Origin: CAWIMX01 sp963837345
GTDB taxonomy: Bacteria > Acidobacteriota > Vicinamibacteria > Vicinamibacterales > CAVVIG01
Length of the DNA stretch: 64,000 bases
NCBI GenBank assembly: GCA_963837345.1
Contig: CAWIMX010000001.1
Location: 434,001 to 498,000 of the forward strand
Direction of reading: 5' to 3'
The position numbers and the translations under genes were made by a program. Below are positions 7,504 through 16,460 of this stretch, piece after piece. The notes under the pieces were generated by a model. The model had not been told where the DNA came from. It made no database searches and saw only the letters and a list, made by a program, of their open reading frames with translations. Position 1 is the first letter of the stretch. Every line of letters begins with the position of its first letter.

Positions 7504-8783
7504 AGATCGCCTTCATCGTCCAACGCTACGGCGGCGAGGTGCTGGGCGGATCCGAACACCTGTGCCGCCTGGTGGCCGAGCGACTGGCTCCCCTCCACGA
7601 GGTGGAGGTGCTCACCACCTGCGCGCGCGATTACATCACCTGGAAGAACGAGTACCCCGAAGGCAGCGACCGCATTCGCGGGGTGACGGTCCGCCGATTC
7701 GCCACCACCCGGACGCGCGATATCCAGGCCTTCAACCGGTATTCCGACTGGATCTACAACAACCCCCACACTCGCGACGACGAGCTCGAATGGCTGAAGC
7801 AGCAGGGGCCCTGGTGTCCCTCGCTCCTCGAGTATCTCCAGCGAAGCCACCGGCAATATGACGTGATGGTGTTCTTCACGTACCTGTACTCGTTGACGGT
7901 CCTGGGCCTCGAGGTCGACCCCGCGCGAAGCGTGCTGGTGTCCACGGCGCACGATGAGCCGGCCATTCAACTCGACGTATTCAGAGACGTCTTCCGACAT
8001 CCGGCGGCCATCTGCTACCTGACCGAGAGCGAACGGAATTTCGTGCACCGCCAGTTTCCCGATCGGCCGCTTCTCGAAGACGTGGTGGGCGTGGGCGTCG
8101 ACCTGCCGCAGCAGCGTCCGTATCCGCGGATGCCCCTGCCCGCCGACGACGGCGGCGATGCGGGCGACGGCACGGCGTCCGACGAGGGGGAGGGCGAGGC
8201 GCGAGAGTTCCCATCCCACCTCACGGGCCGCGGCGTGGTGTTTCGGCGACGACACCGGATGGAGGGCCCGATCGTCCTGTACGGCGGCCGCATCGATCCC
8301 GGCAAGGGCTGCGAAGAGCTCATCGAGTATTTCAGCACGTACGTCGAACACGGCGGGCGCGCCACGCTGGCGCTCATGGGCGCGAAGCTGATGTCGCTGC
8401 CGGAGGTGCCGTACGTGCGGTTTGCCGGCCTGCTGAGCGATCAGGAGCGCCTCGAGGCGCTTGAAGCCGCCACGGTGGTCGCCTGTCCGTCTCCCTACGA
8501 GAGCCTGTCGATGCTGGCGCTCGAGGCCATGGCCGCAGGCACGCCCGTGCTGGCGAACGCGCGAAGCGCGGTGCTCGCGGAGCATTGCCTCAGAAGCAAC
8601 GCCGGGCTGTTCTATGCGGATGGCGACGAATTCCAGGAGTGCCTGACGCTGCTCCTCGGCGACGGGCGATTGCGCGCGGCCATGGGCCGGAACGGACGCG
8701 AGTACATCCGCCGTCACTATCGCTGGGACGTCGTGCTGGGCAAGTACGAGCGCCTGTTCGCGCGCGTCAAGAACGCACGCTGA
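7500..8783 (+). CDS. GT4-family glycosyltransferase, paralog type A (second copy)
   Basis: A 427-residue GT-B glycosyltransferase, paralog of the gene at 3912-5219, starting at GTG 7500 (4-base overlap). It retains QRYG, LTTCARDYITWKNE, GGRIDPGKGCEEL, ESLSMLALEAM and CLRSNAGLFY. Compared with its partner it has an acidic, Gly/Asp/Glu-rich insertion at about residues 205-240 just before the donor domain, likely a flexible linker. It is the last gene of the operon: 10 bases separate its stop from the convergent response-regulator gene, and I see no obvious terminator in the gap. Confidence 0.85.
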   Translation: MKIAFIVQRYGGEVLGGSEHLCRLVAERLAPLHEVEVLTTCARDYITWKNEYPEGSDRIRGVTVRRFATTRTRDIQAFNRYSDWIYNNPHTRDDELEWLKQQGPWCPSLLEYLQRSHRQYDVMVFFTYLYSLTVLGLEVDPARSVLVSTAHDEPAIQLDVFRDVFRHPAAICYLTESERNFVHRQFPDRPLLEDVVGVGVDLPQQRPYPRMPLPADDGGDAGDGTASDEGEGEAREFPSHLTGRGVVFRRRHRMEGPIVLYGGRIDPGKGCEELIEYFSTYVEHGGRATLALMGAKLMSLPEVPYVRFAGLLSDQERLEALEAATVVACPSPYESLSMLALEAMAAGTPVLANARSAVLAEHCLRSNAGLFYADGDEFQECLTLLLGDGRLRAAMGRNGREYIRRHYRWDVVLGKYERLFARVKNAR

Positions 8784-8793
8784 CGGGGGCGCG

Positions 8794-10257
8794 TCAGGGA
8801 GTCGCCGTGGGCTCGCTGCGCGGGCTGTCGGTCGCGTCGCCGGGGCCGTCGCCGCCCGAGGCACGCTTCCGGCGCGGCCGGATGTCGTAGCGCTTGATCA
8901 TCTCGTTGAGCGTGGTCGGCTTGATGTGCAGCAGTTCCGCGGCGCGTTTCTGAACGCCACCGGCGGCTTCGAGCGTCGATTCGATCAGCCGCTTCTCGAA
9001 ATCGGTGATCACGTCCTTGAACGAGATGCCTTCCGGCGGCAGGACGAACTGCGGCATCTGGAAGTTCGGCGCCTTGCGGACGTGCTCCGGGATCAGCTCG
9101 ATGCCGATGCGGGACCCCGGCGTGAGCACGACGGCACGCTCGATCACGTTCTCCAGCTCGCGGACGTTCCCCGGCCAGTCGTAATCCATCAGGAGGTCCA
9201 GCGCCTCCGGCGTCAGCTCGAGATCGGTCTTGCGGTTCTCGCTGCCGTACTTCTGCAGGAAGTGCTGAGCGAGCAGCGTGATGTCGTCCTTGCGCTCCCT
9301 GAGCGGCGGCAGCTGAATCGAGATGACGTGCAGCCGGTAGAAGAGATCCTCGCGGAACCGCCCTTCTTCCATCATCTGGCGAAGGTCGACATTAGTCGCC
9401 GCGATGATCCGGACGTCGACCTTGATGGTCTCCATGCCGCCCAGACGCATGAAATCGCGCTCCTGAATCACGCGGAGCAGCTTGGCCTGGGTTTCGAGCG
9501 GCACGTTCCCGATCTCGTCGAAGAAGATCGTGCCCCGGTCGGCGAGGTCGAACAGGCCCTTCTTCGGGTACACCGCCCCGGTGAAGGCGCCCTTGACGTG
9601 CCCGAAGAGCGTCGACTCGAGCAGGTCGGGCGGCAGGTTGCCCGAATTCACCGTGACGAAGGATCGCTCCGAGCGGGACGAATTGGCGTGAATCGCGCGC
9701 GCGACCAGCTCCTTGCCCGTTCCGCTCTCGCCCTGAATGAGGATCGTGGAACGACTGGGCGCGGCCTGAATGATGAGGTCGAAAACCTGCCGCATGCGCG
9801 GGCTGCGGCCGATGATGTTCGCGAACTTGTGGTAGCGCTCCTGGATGTTCTGGCGGAGCGATCGGTTCTCGGTGAGCAGATGCCGCCGTTCGAGGGCGTT
9901 CCGCACGACGACGAGCACCTCATCGTTCTTGAACGGCTTCGAGATGTAGTCGAACGCGCCACTCTTCATGGCTGCGATCGCGCTCTCGACCGAGGCGTAG
10001 GCCGTGATGATGATCACGGCGAGGTCCTCGTCGATGTGTCGCAGCTCGTCGAGCGTGGCAATGCCGTCGAGGCCGGGCATCATGATGTCCACGATCGCGG
10101 CGTCGAACGGCAATGCCTTCGCGAGCTCGAGGCCCTCGGCGCCGGAGGAGGCCAGACGCACTTCATAGCCCTCCTTCGCGAGGAGCGTCTCCAGAATCTC
10201 GCGCATGATTTCTTCGTCGTCGATGACGAGAATCGCGCCCCGTGACGAACTGCTCAT
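8794..10257 (-). CDS. Sigma54-dependent response regulator, NtrC family
   Basis: A 487-residue three-domain regulator. Receiver domain residues 8-120 with acidic pair D13/D14 and phospho-acceptor D57 in VDIMMPG. AAA+ domain about 145-380 with Walker A GESGTGKE (176-183), the sigma54-contacting GAFTGA loop (223-228) and Walker B GTIFFDEIG. A Fis-type helix-turn-helix lies at about 420-465 (KRAAELLHIKPTTLNEMI). It would activate sigma54 promoters when phosphorylated. The ATG at 10257 lies 2 bases after the stop of the sensor kinase gene, so the two form an operon and a cognate pair. Target genes are unknown; one sigma54-like site occurs in this window at 41188. Confidence 0.94.
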   Translation of the reverse strand: MSSSSRGAILVIDDEEIMREILETLLAKEGYEVRLASSGAEGLELAKALPFDAAIVDIMMPGLDGIATLDELRHIDEDLAVIIITAYASVESAIAAMKSGAFDYISKPFKNDEVLVVVRNALERRHLLTENRSLRQNIQERYHKFANIIGRSPRMRQVFDLIIQAAPSRSTILIQGESGTGKELVARAIHANSSRSERSFVTVNSGNLPPDLLESTLFGHVKGAFTGAVYPKKGLFDLADRGTIFFDEIGNVPLETQAKLLRVIQERDFMRLGGMETIKVDVRIIAATNVDLRQMMEEGRFREDLFYRLHVISIQLPPLRERKDDITLLAQHFLQKYGSENRKTDLELTPEALDLLMDYDWPGNVRELENVIERAVVLTPGSRIGIELIPEHVRKAPNFQMPQFVLPPEGISFKDVITDFEKRLIESTLEAAGGVQKRAAELLHIKPTTLNEMIKRYDIRPRRKRASGGDGPGDATDSPRSEPTATP

Positions 10258-10259
10258 GT

Positions 10260-13226
10260 CTAACCCATTCCCCTCGCCGCGGCCAGGGTGGCCGCGATCG
10301 GCAGGGCCACCGTGAATCGCGTGCCCTGCCCGACGGCGCTGTCGCAGCGGATCGTGCCGTCGTGCTCTTGAACGATGCCGTAGGTGATCGAGAGCCCGAG
10401 CCCGGTGCCACGGCCGATGGCCTTGGTCGTGAAGAACGGATCGTAGATTCGCGCGAGATGCTCGGGAGGAATGCCGGAGCCGGTGTCCGCGATCTCCACC
10501 ACCGCGTGAGCGTCGTCGGCGCGGGTCGTGACGGTCAGCCAGCCGCCACTGGGCATCGCGTCGCGCGCGTTCAGAAACAGATTCAGGAACACCTGCTGCA
10601 GCTGATGCTCGATGCCGGAGACCAGCACCGGCACATCGGCGAGATCCTTCCGCACCTTGATCCGGCTCGCCGCGAACTGATGCTCGAGCAGGCCGAACAC
10701 GTCGCCGATGACCGTGTTCAGATCGATCGGCTGGCGGTCGGCGCCCGGCGTGCCCGGCCGGGACAGGTTCAGGAGACCGTTTACGATCTTCGCCGCGCGG
10801 AAGGTCTGCCGCTCGATCTTCTGCAGCAGCACCGTGCGTGCGTCCGACGGGTCCGATCCATCGAGCAGCATCTGCGTATAGCTCGAGATGCCGGTGAGCG
10901 GGGTGTTCACTTCGTGCGCCACACCGGCCGCGAGCAGCCCGATCGACGCCATCTTCTCCGAAATCTGGAGCTGCTCCTCCAGGCGCACGTGCGTCGTCAC
11001 GTCTTCGAGGAGCAGAATCGTTCCGGCCACAGGGACGTGCGCCTGGGACGACCCGCGAAGCGGCACGGCCGTCGCGTTCACGAGCAGCGCTTCAGGCGCC
11101 CCCGCCCGCCGGCCGGCGAGCGGCACGCGGTAGAGGGTGGCGCCATCGGGGTGCTCCTCCCGAGACGCGCGCAGTGCCTCCACGAACGGGGCGTCGAAGA
11201 TCTCCGACAACTGTCGGCCGATCGCGGCCGACCGGTCGACGCCGTAGACGTGGGCGAGCGCACGGTTCCAGAGGACCACCCGCTCCTCGGCGTCGAATAC
11301 CACGAGCCCATCGTCGAGCGACTCGAGAATGTTCTCGTTGAACTCGCGCATCCGCCCGAGCTCTTCCGCCTTGAGGTGAAGCTGCCGGTACAGACGGCCG
11401 TTCTCGATCGCCGTCGCGACCTGGCCGGCCACCGCCGTCAGGAGCGCGAGGTCTTCGCTGTTGAACGGCTCGTCGTTGCCTTTGCGGCCGAGCGCCATCA
11501 CAGCAATCGCCCCGCCCTCGAACACGCAGGGTACGAAGTAGTAGATCCCGGCGTCTCGCCAGGCTTCGACTTCCTCGGCTTCAAACCTGGCGGCCGCGAT
11601 CGGGTCGTCGAGCGCGACCGTATGGCCGGCGTCGAGGCGCGAGATGAACGACGACCCGCGGGCCAGCCGAGGCACCGGCTCGGGAAAGCCGAGCTCGCCG
11701 ATCGTTGCAAAATCGCCCGACCGCTCGTCGGCCAGCATGAGCACCATGCGATCGATCACCAGCGTCTCGACGATACGGGTGATCAGACGCCCGCTGAGCC
11801 GCACGATATCCAGGTCGCCGTTGAGATCGCGCGCAAAGCCGACGAGCGCGCGTCGGTAGTCGTAGCGATCGCGGTAGAAGATGCGATCGAGCGCGTTCTG
11901 CAGCTCGTCCTGCACCGGGCGCGCCAGAAGCACGACGACGAGCGTGGCCAGCAGGGCGATGACCCAGTGGTGCGGATCGGTATCGCCGAAACCGAAGGCC
12001 ACGAGCTTTCGCAGCGCCACGAACAGGGCATAGCTGGCGCCCCCGAATGCGGTATACGCGAGCCCGCGCTTGATGATCACCTCGACGTCCCGCAGCCGGT
12101 ACCGCACGAGCGCACAGGCGAACGTCAGCGGCATGAGTCCGAGCGGAATCGCCGTCAGCTGCAGGGCCAGCGGCGGCTCGAGACCGAGCGCCCACGGCAG
12201 GGCATAGCCCAGGGCGAACGGCCCGGCGCCGAGGGCCGTGCCCCACGCAATCCAGCGAAGCTGGCGACGTCCCGTCAGCGACGTAATCTGACGGAACGCC
12301 CGAACCAGCACCACCAGCGCAGCCACCGCCGCCACCGACAGATACAGCGGCTCGGCACGATCGAGCCACCCGACCATTCGAGTGAACCGCGCGCCATCGG
12401 CTGCGCCCCGCGTCAGCACAATCACGCGCCCGAGCCCCAGCATCAGCGCGGGCAGGTACACCACCGGCAGGATCACCTTCAACGACCGGGCGGGCGGGCG
12501 TTCCGGAAAGGCCAGCGTGAAATGCAGCAACAGCGGCGGCAAGAGCGCCATGGCGACGGCGTCGCCCCAGTACAGGACCCAGTCGAGGCGATCGAACGGA
12601 CCGATGAACGAAAACGTGAACGCGCCGAAAAACGCGACGCAGAGCCAGAAAAAGTGCAGCGTCGCCTGATCACGGGGACGAAGCAGCCGCACCGACGCGC
12701 CCACCAGCAGCGTGAAGAGCCCGACACCTGCCAGCACGAAATACATCGAGCTCGTGGCCGGTACCGGCTGCAGCGCGACGTCCACGACCTGCCGGTCGCC
12801 GAGCCGAGCCAGCGTGTACGACAGGCGGGTGCCGGCGTCGGCGGCGCGCTGATACGCCAGGACGTCGGCCTGCGATTCCACCGGGGAGCCGTTCACCGCC
12901 AGCAGGACGTCGCCGGTAAGGATCCCCACCCGCTCGGCGGCCGATCCTCGGGCGATTTCTGCGGCAACCACGCCCTCACCGCGCTCGACCCAGTACACGC
13001 CGTCTTCGACCGCGTGCCACCGCGCCTGGAGGACGATGTTCGTCAGGCCGAGCGTGACGAGCACGACGGTAACGGCAAGCGCGAACGCAGATCGCCCCCA
13101 AATGAGCCACTGGCTCTCCGCGGGGATCCGACCAAGCGAGGATTCAGTCACAAACCTCCGGCTAGGCGCACCGACTCTTACGCTCGAACCAGCGACGCCG
13201 TTCTCCGACTGCTCCATCGGAAGCAT
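10260..13226 (-). CDS. Membrane sensor histidine kinase with PDZ, 7TM-like, GAF and PAS domains
   Basis: A 988-residue kinase partnered with the adjacent NtrC-type regulator. In order: a membrane helix (about 44-66), an extracytoplasmic PDZ-like domain (about 85-155, with VGILTGDVLLAVNG), a block of hydrophobic helices (160-440), a GAF domain (about 465-615), a PAS domain (630-750), HisKA with phospho-acceptor H771 (GVAHEVNTPL) and HATPase with N886 (LNARDAM), D914 (DTGSGIP) and a GRGTGLGL G-box. A PDZ module in the sensory part suggests detection of exposed peptide C-termini or misfolded proteins, but this is inference. A second ATG three codons inside is an alternative start. AT-richer sequence upstream may hold its promoter. 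Confidence 0.92.
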   Translation of the reverse strand: MLPMEQSENGVAGSSVRVGAPSRRFVTESSLGRIPAESQWLIWGRSAFALAVTVVLVTLGLTNIVLQARWHAVEDGVYWVERGEGVVAAEIARGSAAERVGILTGDVLLAVNGSPVESQADVLAYQRAADAGTRLSYTLARLGDRQVVDVALQPVPATSSMYFVLAGVGLFTLLVGASVRLLRPRDQATLHFFWLCVAFFGAFTFSFIGPFDRLDWVLYWGDAVAMALLPPLLLHFTLAFPERPPARSLKVILPVVYLPALMLGLGRVIVLTRGAADGARFTRMVGWLDRAEPLYLSVAAVAALVVLVRAFRQITSLTGRRQLRWIAWGTALGAGPFALGYALPWALGLEPPLALQLTAIPLGLMPLTFACALVRYRLRDVEVIIKRGLAYTAFGGASYALFVALRKLVAFGFGDTDPHHWVIALLATLVVVLLARPVQDELQNALDRIFYRDRYDYRRALVGFARDLNGDLDIVRLSGRLITRIVETLVIDRMVLMLADERSGDFATIGELGFPEPVPRLARGSSFISRLDAGHTVALDDPIAAARFEAEEVEAWRDAGIYYFVPCVFEGGAIAVMALGRKGNDEPFNSEDLALLTAVAGQVATAIENGRLYRQLHLKAEELGRMREFNENILESLDDGLVVFDAEERVVLWNRALAHVYGVDRSAAIGRQLSEIFDAPFVEALRASREEHPDGATLYRVPLAGRRAGAPEALLVNATAVPLRGSSQAHVPVAGTILLLEDVTTHVRLEEQLQISEKMASIGLLAAGVAHEVNTPLTGISSYTQMLLDGSDPSDARTVLLQKIERQTFRAAKIVNGLLNLSRPGTPGADRQPIDLNTVIGDVFGLLEHQFAASRIKVRKDLADVPVLVSGIEHQLQQVFLNLFLNARDAMPSGGWLTVTTRADDAHAVVEIADTGSGIPPEHLARIYDPFFTTKAIGRGTGLGLSITYGIVQEHDGTIRCDSAVGQGTRFTVALPIAATLAAARGMG

Positions 13227-13284
13227 GACTTAACTACTTGTTGGAATTAGTCTTTAACAGCAGAAAATCGTCGTGAAATCTTCC

Positions 13285-13306
13285 AGTCTCCAAGCGAGCG
13301 GAGACT
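13285..13306 (-). terminator. Hairpin between barrel gene and kinase gene
   Basis: AGTCTCC (13285-13291) and GGAGACT (13300-13306) form a perfect 7-bp stem with an 8-nt loop, downstream of the barrel gene that ends at 13355 on the minus strand. On that strand it is followed by GGAAGATTTC, a poor U tract. It could be a weak terminator or an operator for the kinase gene, whose start is 59 bases further on. Confidence 0.35.
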
Positions 13307-13354
13307 CTATCCAATAGCATGGATCAGACGAGCCCGCGGGGGGAACGGCGCAGG

Positions 13355-15280
13355 CTAGAACCGGAGCGTGAGTCCGCCGACGATGCGCTTGGGCGGTCGA
13401 ACGACGAGGAGCTCGTCATAGACGGACTGTCCCGCGGTCGGGTCGCGGAAGAAATTGCGGACGGCAACGAGCATCTCCCACTTCGCCGACGTGAAATCCA
13501 GGAACGGCAGCGACTGGTGCACCTGCACGTCGAAGCGGGAGTCGAGAGCGGGCTCCTCGTTATCGCCCCGGCTGAAACCGTCGCTTACGCGGTACAGCAC
13601 CACGACCCGGGTATCGGTTTCGGGCACATCGGCTTCGAGCCTCGTGCTGAGGTCGTGGATGCGGTCGCCACCGCGCCGGGCAACGGAGGGCGCCAGCAGG
13701 ACGAGGTAGTCGACCTGGGGCCCCGGCACCCAGCCGGTCCGGCTGGCCGAATACTCGACGGCGCCGTGCAGGCGATCGGCGACGGCGGTGCGGAAGCCCG
13801 CGGTCCAGCCGCTCACGTCCACATTGCCGGCTCCCCCGACGAAATAGTGGCCCAGAGCCTCCGCCGGCCGATCCGGCAGCTCCGCGCCGAACAGCGTCAC
13901 GAGCTGATCGTCGACGTGCTGGTGAAAGGCGGCCGCCGTCACGGTGCCGAAGGCGATGTCGCGTTCGACGCCCACGTCGAAATGTGTCGCATGCTCGGCG
14001 GTCAGCCGTCCGCCGGGCACGGCCGACGAGAACGTCCGCTGCGGGGGCAACCAGACGGCGTTGTCGCTGGGCGGGACGAACTCCTCGGCGCCCGGCGCCA
14101 GCGCCCGCCGTGAGACGAGCGCGGTGACGCGGAGCCGGTTCCACGGCGACAGCGTGATGCCCACCCGCGGACTGAGCAGCGTGCGGCCGTCCAGATAGTC
14201 GTAGTGCGAGTAACGGCCGCCGTAGGTGACCGAAAGCGCGTGGCTCACTTCGAACGTGTCGAATCCCGACACCATGCCGACGTTCCGGCTGCCGTCGGTG
14301 ACGGCACGCAGGGCCTCGGGATTGCCCCCGTCATAGCGCTGCGTGCTGTAGGAGAGCCGCACATCGTAGCGGTGCCGCCCGGAAGCCTCGGCGCGCGTTT
14401 CGTAGGAGCCCGCCACGATCCATGACGTCAGGTCGCCTTGGGTGAGCGCACCGCGCACGGTCCAGTCGCCGCCCGTTCCGAAGGGCGCGCCGAGCGCGAC
14501 GTACGTGATCCCGCGCGCCTGGTTGTCGCCTTCGAAGAGCTGGGCGGGATCGTCGAAGGAGCTCGTCGTGAGCAGGTTCAGCTGGCCCGAGAACGGCGTG
14601 AAGAAATCGCTGGCCATCCGGACGGGCGAGGAAACGGCGCGGCCGAAGAGGCTGGTGTTCCCGTCGACGGCCGGCTCGGACACCACGGCGACGGCGACGG
14701 CGCCGTCCTTGAGAATGCTGCGGCGCAGGTGTCGGAGGCGCCAGGTGAGCTCGTCGTCATCGGGCTGCGCCTTCGTCCCGGCGTCGTCGCCGTCGGTGGC
14801 GGTGGCGTCGCTCTGCGGGGTCGCGGCGACGAGCGCGGCTGGCGCACGGGGCGTGTCGGCGGCGGGCGCGCCGAGACCGGCCGACAGCACGGTCCGGGTG
14901 TCGCCCGCCGTCGGAATCTTTCGCAGCGCGATCGAGGAGAAGACGGGCGTGCCGGCGCGGACCTCGAGCAACTGCCCTCGAGGCGCGTTGAAGCCGCGGA
15001 CGTGCGCCCGCACGAGGTAGGGACCGGGCGGGAGGGCCGACAGTTCGAACCGGCCGTCGGCACCCGTGACGGCAAAAGCGGTGATCGCGCCGAGGGCCGA
15101 GACCATCGCGCCGGCGACGGGCGTTCCCCCCTCGTCGTGCACGGCTCCGCGGACCGCGCCCGTCGACAAGGACGCCGTCTGCACGACCGAGCGCGGGGCG
15201 TTCTGGGCCATCGCCACCACCGGAATGACGACCAGCGCCACGCTGCCGATTGCCGACGCCGCCGAGGAGAAGCGTCTCAT
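13355..15280 (-). CDS. Outer-membrane beta-barrel protein with carboxypeptidase-regulatory-like domain
   Basis: About 641 residues from the ATG at 15280, which gives a good signal peptide (MRRFSSAASAIGSVAL...VAMAQ); an in-frame start 30 bases upstream would put ten charged residues in front of it. After the signal comes a Cna-B/carboxypeptidase-regulatory fold at about 40-120 (GAVRGAVHDEGGTPVAGA, then DGRFELSALPPG). From about 200 it is beta-rich with aromatic alternation and ends in GGLTLRF, the terminal-Phe signature of outer membrane barrels. It resembles TonB-dependent/Oar-like proteins of Acidobacteriota, but I see no clear plug domain or TonB box, so active import is uncertain. Forms an operon with the exported protein 40 bases upstream. 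Confidence 0.7.
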   Translation of the reverse strand: MRRFSSAASAIGSVALVVIPVVAMAQNAPRSVVQTASLSTGAVRGAVHDEGGTPVAGAMVSALGAITAFAVTGADGRFELSALPPGPYLVRAHVRGFNAPRGQLLEVRAGTPVFSSIALRKIPTAGDTRTVLSAGLGAPAADTPRAPAALVAATPQSDATATDGDDAGTKAQPDDDELTWRLRHLRRSILKDGAVAVAVVSEPAVDGNTSLFGRAVSSPVRMASDFFTPFSGQLNLLTTSSFDDPAQLFEGDNQARGITYVALGAPFGTGGDWTVRGALTQGDLTSWIVAGSYETRAEASGRHRYDVRLSYSTQRYDGGNPEALRAVTDGSRNVGMVSGFDTFEVSHALSVTYGGRYSHYDYLDGRTLLSPRVGITLSPWNRLRVTALVSRRALAPGAEEFVPPSDNAVWLPPQRTFSSAVPGGRLTAEHATHFDVGVERDIAFGTVTAAAFHQHVDDQLVTLFGAELPDRPAEALGHYFVGGAGNVDVSGWTAGFRTAVADRLHGAVEYSASRTGWVPGPQVDYLVLLAPSVARRGGDRIHDLSTRLEADVPETDTRVVVLYRVSDGFSRGDNEEPALDSRFDVQVHQSLPFLDFTSAKWEMLVAVRNFFRDPTAGQSVYDELLVVRPPKRIVGGLTLRF

Positions 15281-15320
15281 CTTGTGTCCCGCGCGGGCCG
15301 CGACCCGCACCTGCGTCAGG

Positions 15321-16325
15321 CTACGACGGATTCACCGAGAAATTCACGTCGCGCGACAGCGACGTGTTCGCGATGTTGTCGGTGACCTTGATTTCCAGCC
15401 GGTACTTGCCTTCCGGGAACGATGCGAGGGGCACGGCCTGTCCGGCCTGCAGCTGATGCCCCTGTTCGAGGTCGAACTGCGGCGGCAGCGTCTCGGCGTT
15501 GAGCTCGGTCGGGCGTGTCTTGTTGAAGAAGGTTTCCTCGCCGTCCTTCTGGGCGTAAAAGCTGTATTCGACCGTGACGTTCGGCTTGCGATTCTCGTCC
15601 GCCTTCGGGTTGTAGATCCACATCACCGTCGACAGCTCCGACTGCTTCGTGAAGTTCATGTCGAAGGCGGGAACGATTTCCATCGCGCCCATCGCGTACG
15701 GCCGATCCTTCATCTGCTCGGGTGTGAGCGGGGCGGCCAGCGGATCGATCCGCTGGGCCACGAGCACCGAGCTGGTGGTGAGGGCGTCGGCCCAGAAATC
15801 GGGCACGGTGATGGTGTGCTTGAGCACGGATTCCTTCGACTCCGGTTCGTTCTTCTCGCCCGTCGGCAGTTCCTTAGCGACGACGTAGACGTCGTAGGTG
15901 CCGGCCTGGACAGCGAACGACCGGCTGACGCGCATGGGCCCGCTGGCCGCCTTGTCGACGAACGCGACACCCTCGTAGGCGCCCTTGTCGTCCTTCTTCC
16001 CGTCCTCGGCGGCGGCGGTGTTCACGACGCGCCAGTAGAGCGTGACGGTCGGCTTCGCGACTTTCGCGACGTCGAGCGACAGCGTGAACGGCACGTACTC
16101 GAGATTGCCCTGGGCCTTGAGGAAATCCTCGTGAACCCACGCCAGACCGAGGTCGTCGGTCGGCTGGGCCTTGCCCTCGATCACCTGATCGACGAGCTTC
16201 TGCACGGCGGAGGTGTCCTTCTTCTGCGCCTCCTGCTGTTTCTTATCCACTTTCTGCGCGAACACGACGGTCGAACACGCCACCGCCACCGCCGCGCACG
16301 CCATTGCCGCTCGCCGCTTCATCAT
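15321..16325 (-). CDS. Exported protein of unknown function
   Basis: A 334-residue protein with a signal peptide (MMKRRAAMACAAVAVACSTVVFAQ, cleaved near residue 24) and then a Lys/Gln-rich helix. The rest is predicted beta-sandwich with repeated 'PxxTxYWR...' and 'VDKAASGPMRVSRSF' strands. It looks like the beta-rich C-terminal portions found in many acidobacterial periplasmic proteins, but I see no GWxTD motif, no catalytic site and no lipobox. It lies 40 bases upstream of the barrel gene on the same strand and diverges from glgC. A periplasmic partner of the barrel is a reasonable guess from position only. Confidence 0.6.
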   Translation of the reverse strand: MMKRRAAMACAAVAVACSTVVFAQKVDKKQQEAQKKDTSAVQKLVDQVIEGKAQPTDDLGLAWVHEDFLKAQGNLEYVPFTLSLDVAKVAKPTVTLYWRVVNTAAAEDGKKDDKGAYEGVAFVDKAASGPMRVSRSFAVQAGTYDVYVVAKELPTGEKNEPESKESVLKHTITVPDFWADALTTSSVLVAQRIDPLAAPLTPEQMKDRPYAMGAMEIVPAFDMNFTKQSELSTVMWIYNPKADENRKPNVTVEYSFYAQKDGEETFFNKTRPTELNAETLPPQFDLEQGHQLQAGQAVPLASFPEGKYRLEIKVTDNIANTSLSRDVNFSVNPS

Positions 16326-16460
16326 AAAGACCAGTCTCCGAGATTAGGGCCTCCGTGAACAGTTCATGATAGGCAGGCATCCCCGGCAAGTCAAACGCCA
16401 CCTGGAACGAGGTGCAAAGCCGCTAGGCTGCTGTGCTATAAAGAGTTGCCGCTCCTGACC

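Noticed and set aside
10242..13250. A 1002-codon open frame on the plus strand opposite the sensor kinase
   Set aside because: Composition is dominated by Arg, His, Glu and Gln with no recognisable motif; it is the mirror of a high-GC gene whose kinase reading is certain.
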